NCBI GenBank assembly: GCA_959606705.1
Contig: CAUHLX010000138.1
Coordinates: 1-7,247 of the forward strand
Length of the DNA: 7,247 nt
Reading direction: 5' to 3'
Origin: an uncultured Bacillota bacterium
GTDB lineage: Bacteria > Bacillota > Clostridia > Peptostreptococcales > Anaerovoracaceae
Position 1 is the stretch's first letter. Each line of letters begins with the position of its first letter. Positions 5,791 through 7,247 of this stretch are shown here, piece by piece. Below the pieces are notes generated by a model. That model saw only the letters and a list, made by a program, of their open reading frames with translations. It searched no databases and had not been told where the DNA came from. A program made the translations under genes and the position numbers.

Positions 5791-7247
5791 TCCTTGATGA
5801 TTCCTTTCAATTCGTCAATGTAATCTTCGAGCACCTCCGGCCGGTCTCCGTCACAGAGAAGAACGGTATCCCCGAAGGTGTCGAACAGCTTCTCATTGAT
5901 CCCGTCAACCATTACCGACAGCATCAGCCCCTTTGCATTCAGAAGTCCGTCGTAATCCCCGCCAGATATAAGGCAGTGCAAAAACCGCAATTCACTCTCT
6001 CCGAGAGCCGTTTGATTTTCCTCCTCCCCTTGGGGCAGCCCCTCGGAAACGCCTCCGAAGTCGGGCGGGTCCGCCTCTTCGTCCGCCACCAGCTTGTTCT
6101 GTGTCTGAAGAGCCGATTCACGGATGGCCCTTAACTTGGATCGGTCGATCTCAATTTTCGGCGGAGCGGCCGTTTCCGCCGCTTCTCGTTCCGCCGACGC
6201 CTGACGCTCCCGCTCCTTCTCGATTTCTTTTCGGATCACCTCCAAAAAGATCTTCGAAGTCTTCTCCTCTTTCAAATCCGGCTTGAAATGATATTCCTGG
6301 CGCAGAAGACGGTCGATATTCTTTAACAGCGCGCCCACCTGCCTGTTTTTTCCCGTACCGTCGAATACCCGTTCACAGGACCAGCGGCCGTTTTCACAGC
6401 GGTATTTATGAAGCTCGTTCACCTCATACGTGAAATCCACATATCCCCTACGATCGTAGAAAACCGCCGATTGAAACATGGAATAAGGCTTGGACCGGAG
6501 CCTGCCGAACAGTCTTTCACAGAGATCGTATCGGTGGTCCTTTCCATAAAATTCGGAAAGGGCCGCAAAGACCCGGCAGGCCACCGTCTTGACCTCCCGA
6601 GGATGCTTTTTAAAGAATCCGGATTTCTCCAAACGGTACGTGGACAGCGAGTTCAGGGCGTCGAATACCTCCTCCTCGCTGTGTGTGTCGTAATGAACCA
6701 GCGCCAGCAGCGCGCGTTCGTTATTCTCCTCCCAATCCTCCTCCGCAAAGGAAGGCTTCAAATTGTGATACACCACAAAATCCTTCGACCACCGCTTTAC
6801 GTAGTGCTCGATCCGCGAATCGAGCACCCGGTAAACCCTCCGAAAATCCTTCAGTGCCTGAAGCGCCTCCTCCGGCGAACCTACACCGATCTGATTGAGC
6901 AGCTCGTAAAGATAGACAAAGACGAAGGAAAGCGACGTTTTTTCAACGGTTCCCCGTCGAACTCGCGTTCGCCACGAAAAATAGCCGCGAAGCTCATGAT
7001 CATTCATCGCCTGATAGGTGGGAAAATACCGGTTGAACTCTCCGTGAAATTCGAAATCGTCCTCGAATGTCTCCATAAACTTGCCCTGTTCATAGAATAC
7101 CCGGGCGTCAAACTCACAGTAACCGCCGAATTCTTTGGCTATTTTTCGCATTTCCCGATACTTGGGCGGGGTAAAGTTTTTCATCTGCGCGGCCGTCATC
7201 AGGATCGGCTCGTCCTTATAAACCTTAGACAAGCTTTCGCTCTGCGA
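5787..7247 (-). CDS. TerB-N/TerB-C domain protein of a Shango-like defence operon (5' end outside window)
   Basis: At least 487 codons are open to the right edge, so the true N-terminus is probably outside. Counting from an in-frame TTG at 7232, residues 40-115 carry the TerB-N pattern: an FYEQGKFMETFEDD segment, then RYFPTYQAM, LRGYFSWRTRVRRG and SFVFVYLYELLNQIG. Residues about 280-480 fit TerB-C: a charged helix (about 320-355), IEIDRSKLRAIRESA (360-374), a low-complexity acidic linker (384-410), and a C-terminal domain with VDGINEKLFDTFGDT (442-456) and a final helix. No core TerB metal-binding domain is evident. TerB-type proteins were linked computationally to stress and DNA-processing systems, and a TerB protein is the first component of Shango (sngA in that naming, recalled from memory). 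It probably acts as the sensor or scaffold. The TTG and the ATG at 7199 both lack a Shine-Dalgarno sequence, which favours a start further upstream. No membrane segment is clear. Confidence 0.85.
   Translation of the reverse strand, partial: SQSESLSKVYKDEPILMTAAQMKNFTPPKYREMRKIAKEFGGYCEFDARVFYEQGKFMETFEDDFEFHGEFNRYFPTYQAMNDHELRGYFSWRTRVRRGTVEKTSLSFVFVYLYELLNQIGVGSPEEALQALKDFRRVYRVLDSRIEHYVKRWSKDFVVYHNLKPSFAEEDWEENNERALLALVHYDTHSEEEVFDALNSLSTYRLEKSGFFKKHPREVKTVACRVFAALSEFYGKDHRYDLCERLFGRLRSKPYSMFQSAVFYDRRGYVDFTYEVNELHKYRCENGRWSCERVFDGTGKNRQVGALLKNIDRLLRQEYHFKPDLKEEKTSKIFLEVIRKEIEKERERQASAEREAAETAAPPKIEIDRSKLRAIRESALQTQNKLVADEEADPPDFGGVSEGLPQGEEENQTALGESELRFLHCLISGGDYDGLLNAKGLMLSVMVDGINEKLFDTFGDTVLLCDGDRPEVLEDYIDELKGIIKE
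6804..6827. repeat. Perfect 9-base inverted repeat inside the TerB gene
   Basis: GTGCTCGAT (6804-6812) and ATCGAGCAC (6819-6827) are perfect inverted arms around a 6-base centre, CCGCGA. With the inner CGCG also self-complementary, the whole element is a near-perfect 24-base palindrome with one mismatched pair. It lies within coding sequence (VLDSRIEHY), so it may be chance; it could form a stable hairpin in the mRNA. Confidence 0.45.

Noticed and set aside
1..7247. CRISPR array, tRNA or rRNA genes, insertion sequence ends
   Set aside because: No regularly spaced repeats, no cloverleaf-like or rRNA-like sequence, and no transposase or terminal inverted repeats were seen by eye.

Overview
The window looks like a piece of a low-to-mid G+C Gram-positive (Firmicutes/Clostridia-type) chromosome. 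The clues are strong purine-rich Shine-Dalgarno sequences, consensus-like TTGnnn/TATAAT promoters, an intrinsic terminator with a long T-run, and protein sequences that read like clostridial homologues. Base composition is slightly G+C-rich by eye; it was not counted. The taxonomic guess is an inference and has not been searched.

Left edge (1-213): no complete gene. A leftward gene appears to start at position 8 with a good ribosome binding site and runs off the window. It has a well-formed promoter (82-110) with an inverted repeat over its -35 side. A leftward intrinsic terminator (131-173) closes the next gene.

Left half (214-2021): two divergently transcribed single genes. The minus-strand gene is a choloylglycine hydrolase / penicillin V acylase family Ntn-hydrolase with its start at Met-Cys (1209). 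The plus-strand gene is a GNAT N-acetyltransferase of the YhbS-like group, starting at 1410. The 200-bp space between them holds a strong forward promoter and a probable reverse promoter that nearly abut.

Convergent gap (2022-2195): 174 bp without a confident gene. On the minus strand it carries a short open frame that reads like a signal peptide followed by a small Ala/Pro/Glu-rich tail, possibly a gene remnant. It has at most a weak terminator.

Right half (2196-7247): a compact leftward operon of three genes. In transcription order these are a TerB-N/TerB-C domain protein (5' end outside the window), a DUF2791/BrxD-like P-loop ATPase, and an Lhr-like superfamily 2 helicase of the BrxHI type. 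The first two overlap by ATGA; the third follows after 40 bp. This set (TerB protein + ATPase + helicase) matches, from memory, the three-gene Shango anti-phage system. The ATPase/helicase pair is also shared with type 2 BREX (brxD/brxHI). No nuclease, methylase or PglZ gene is present in the window, so it looks like a stand-alone three-gene defence operon, or the end of a larger island beyond the right edge.
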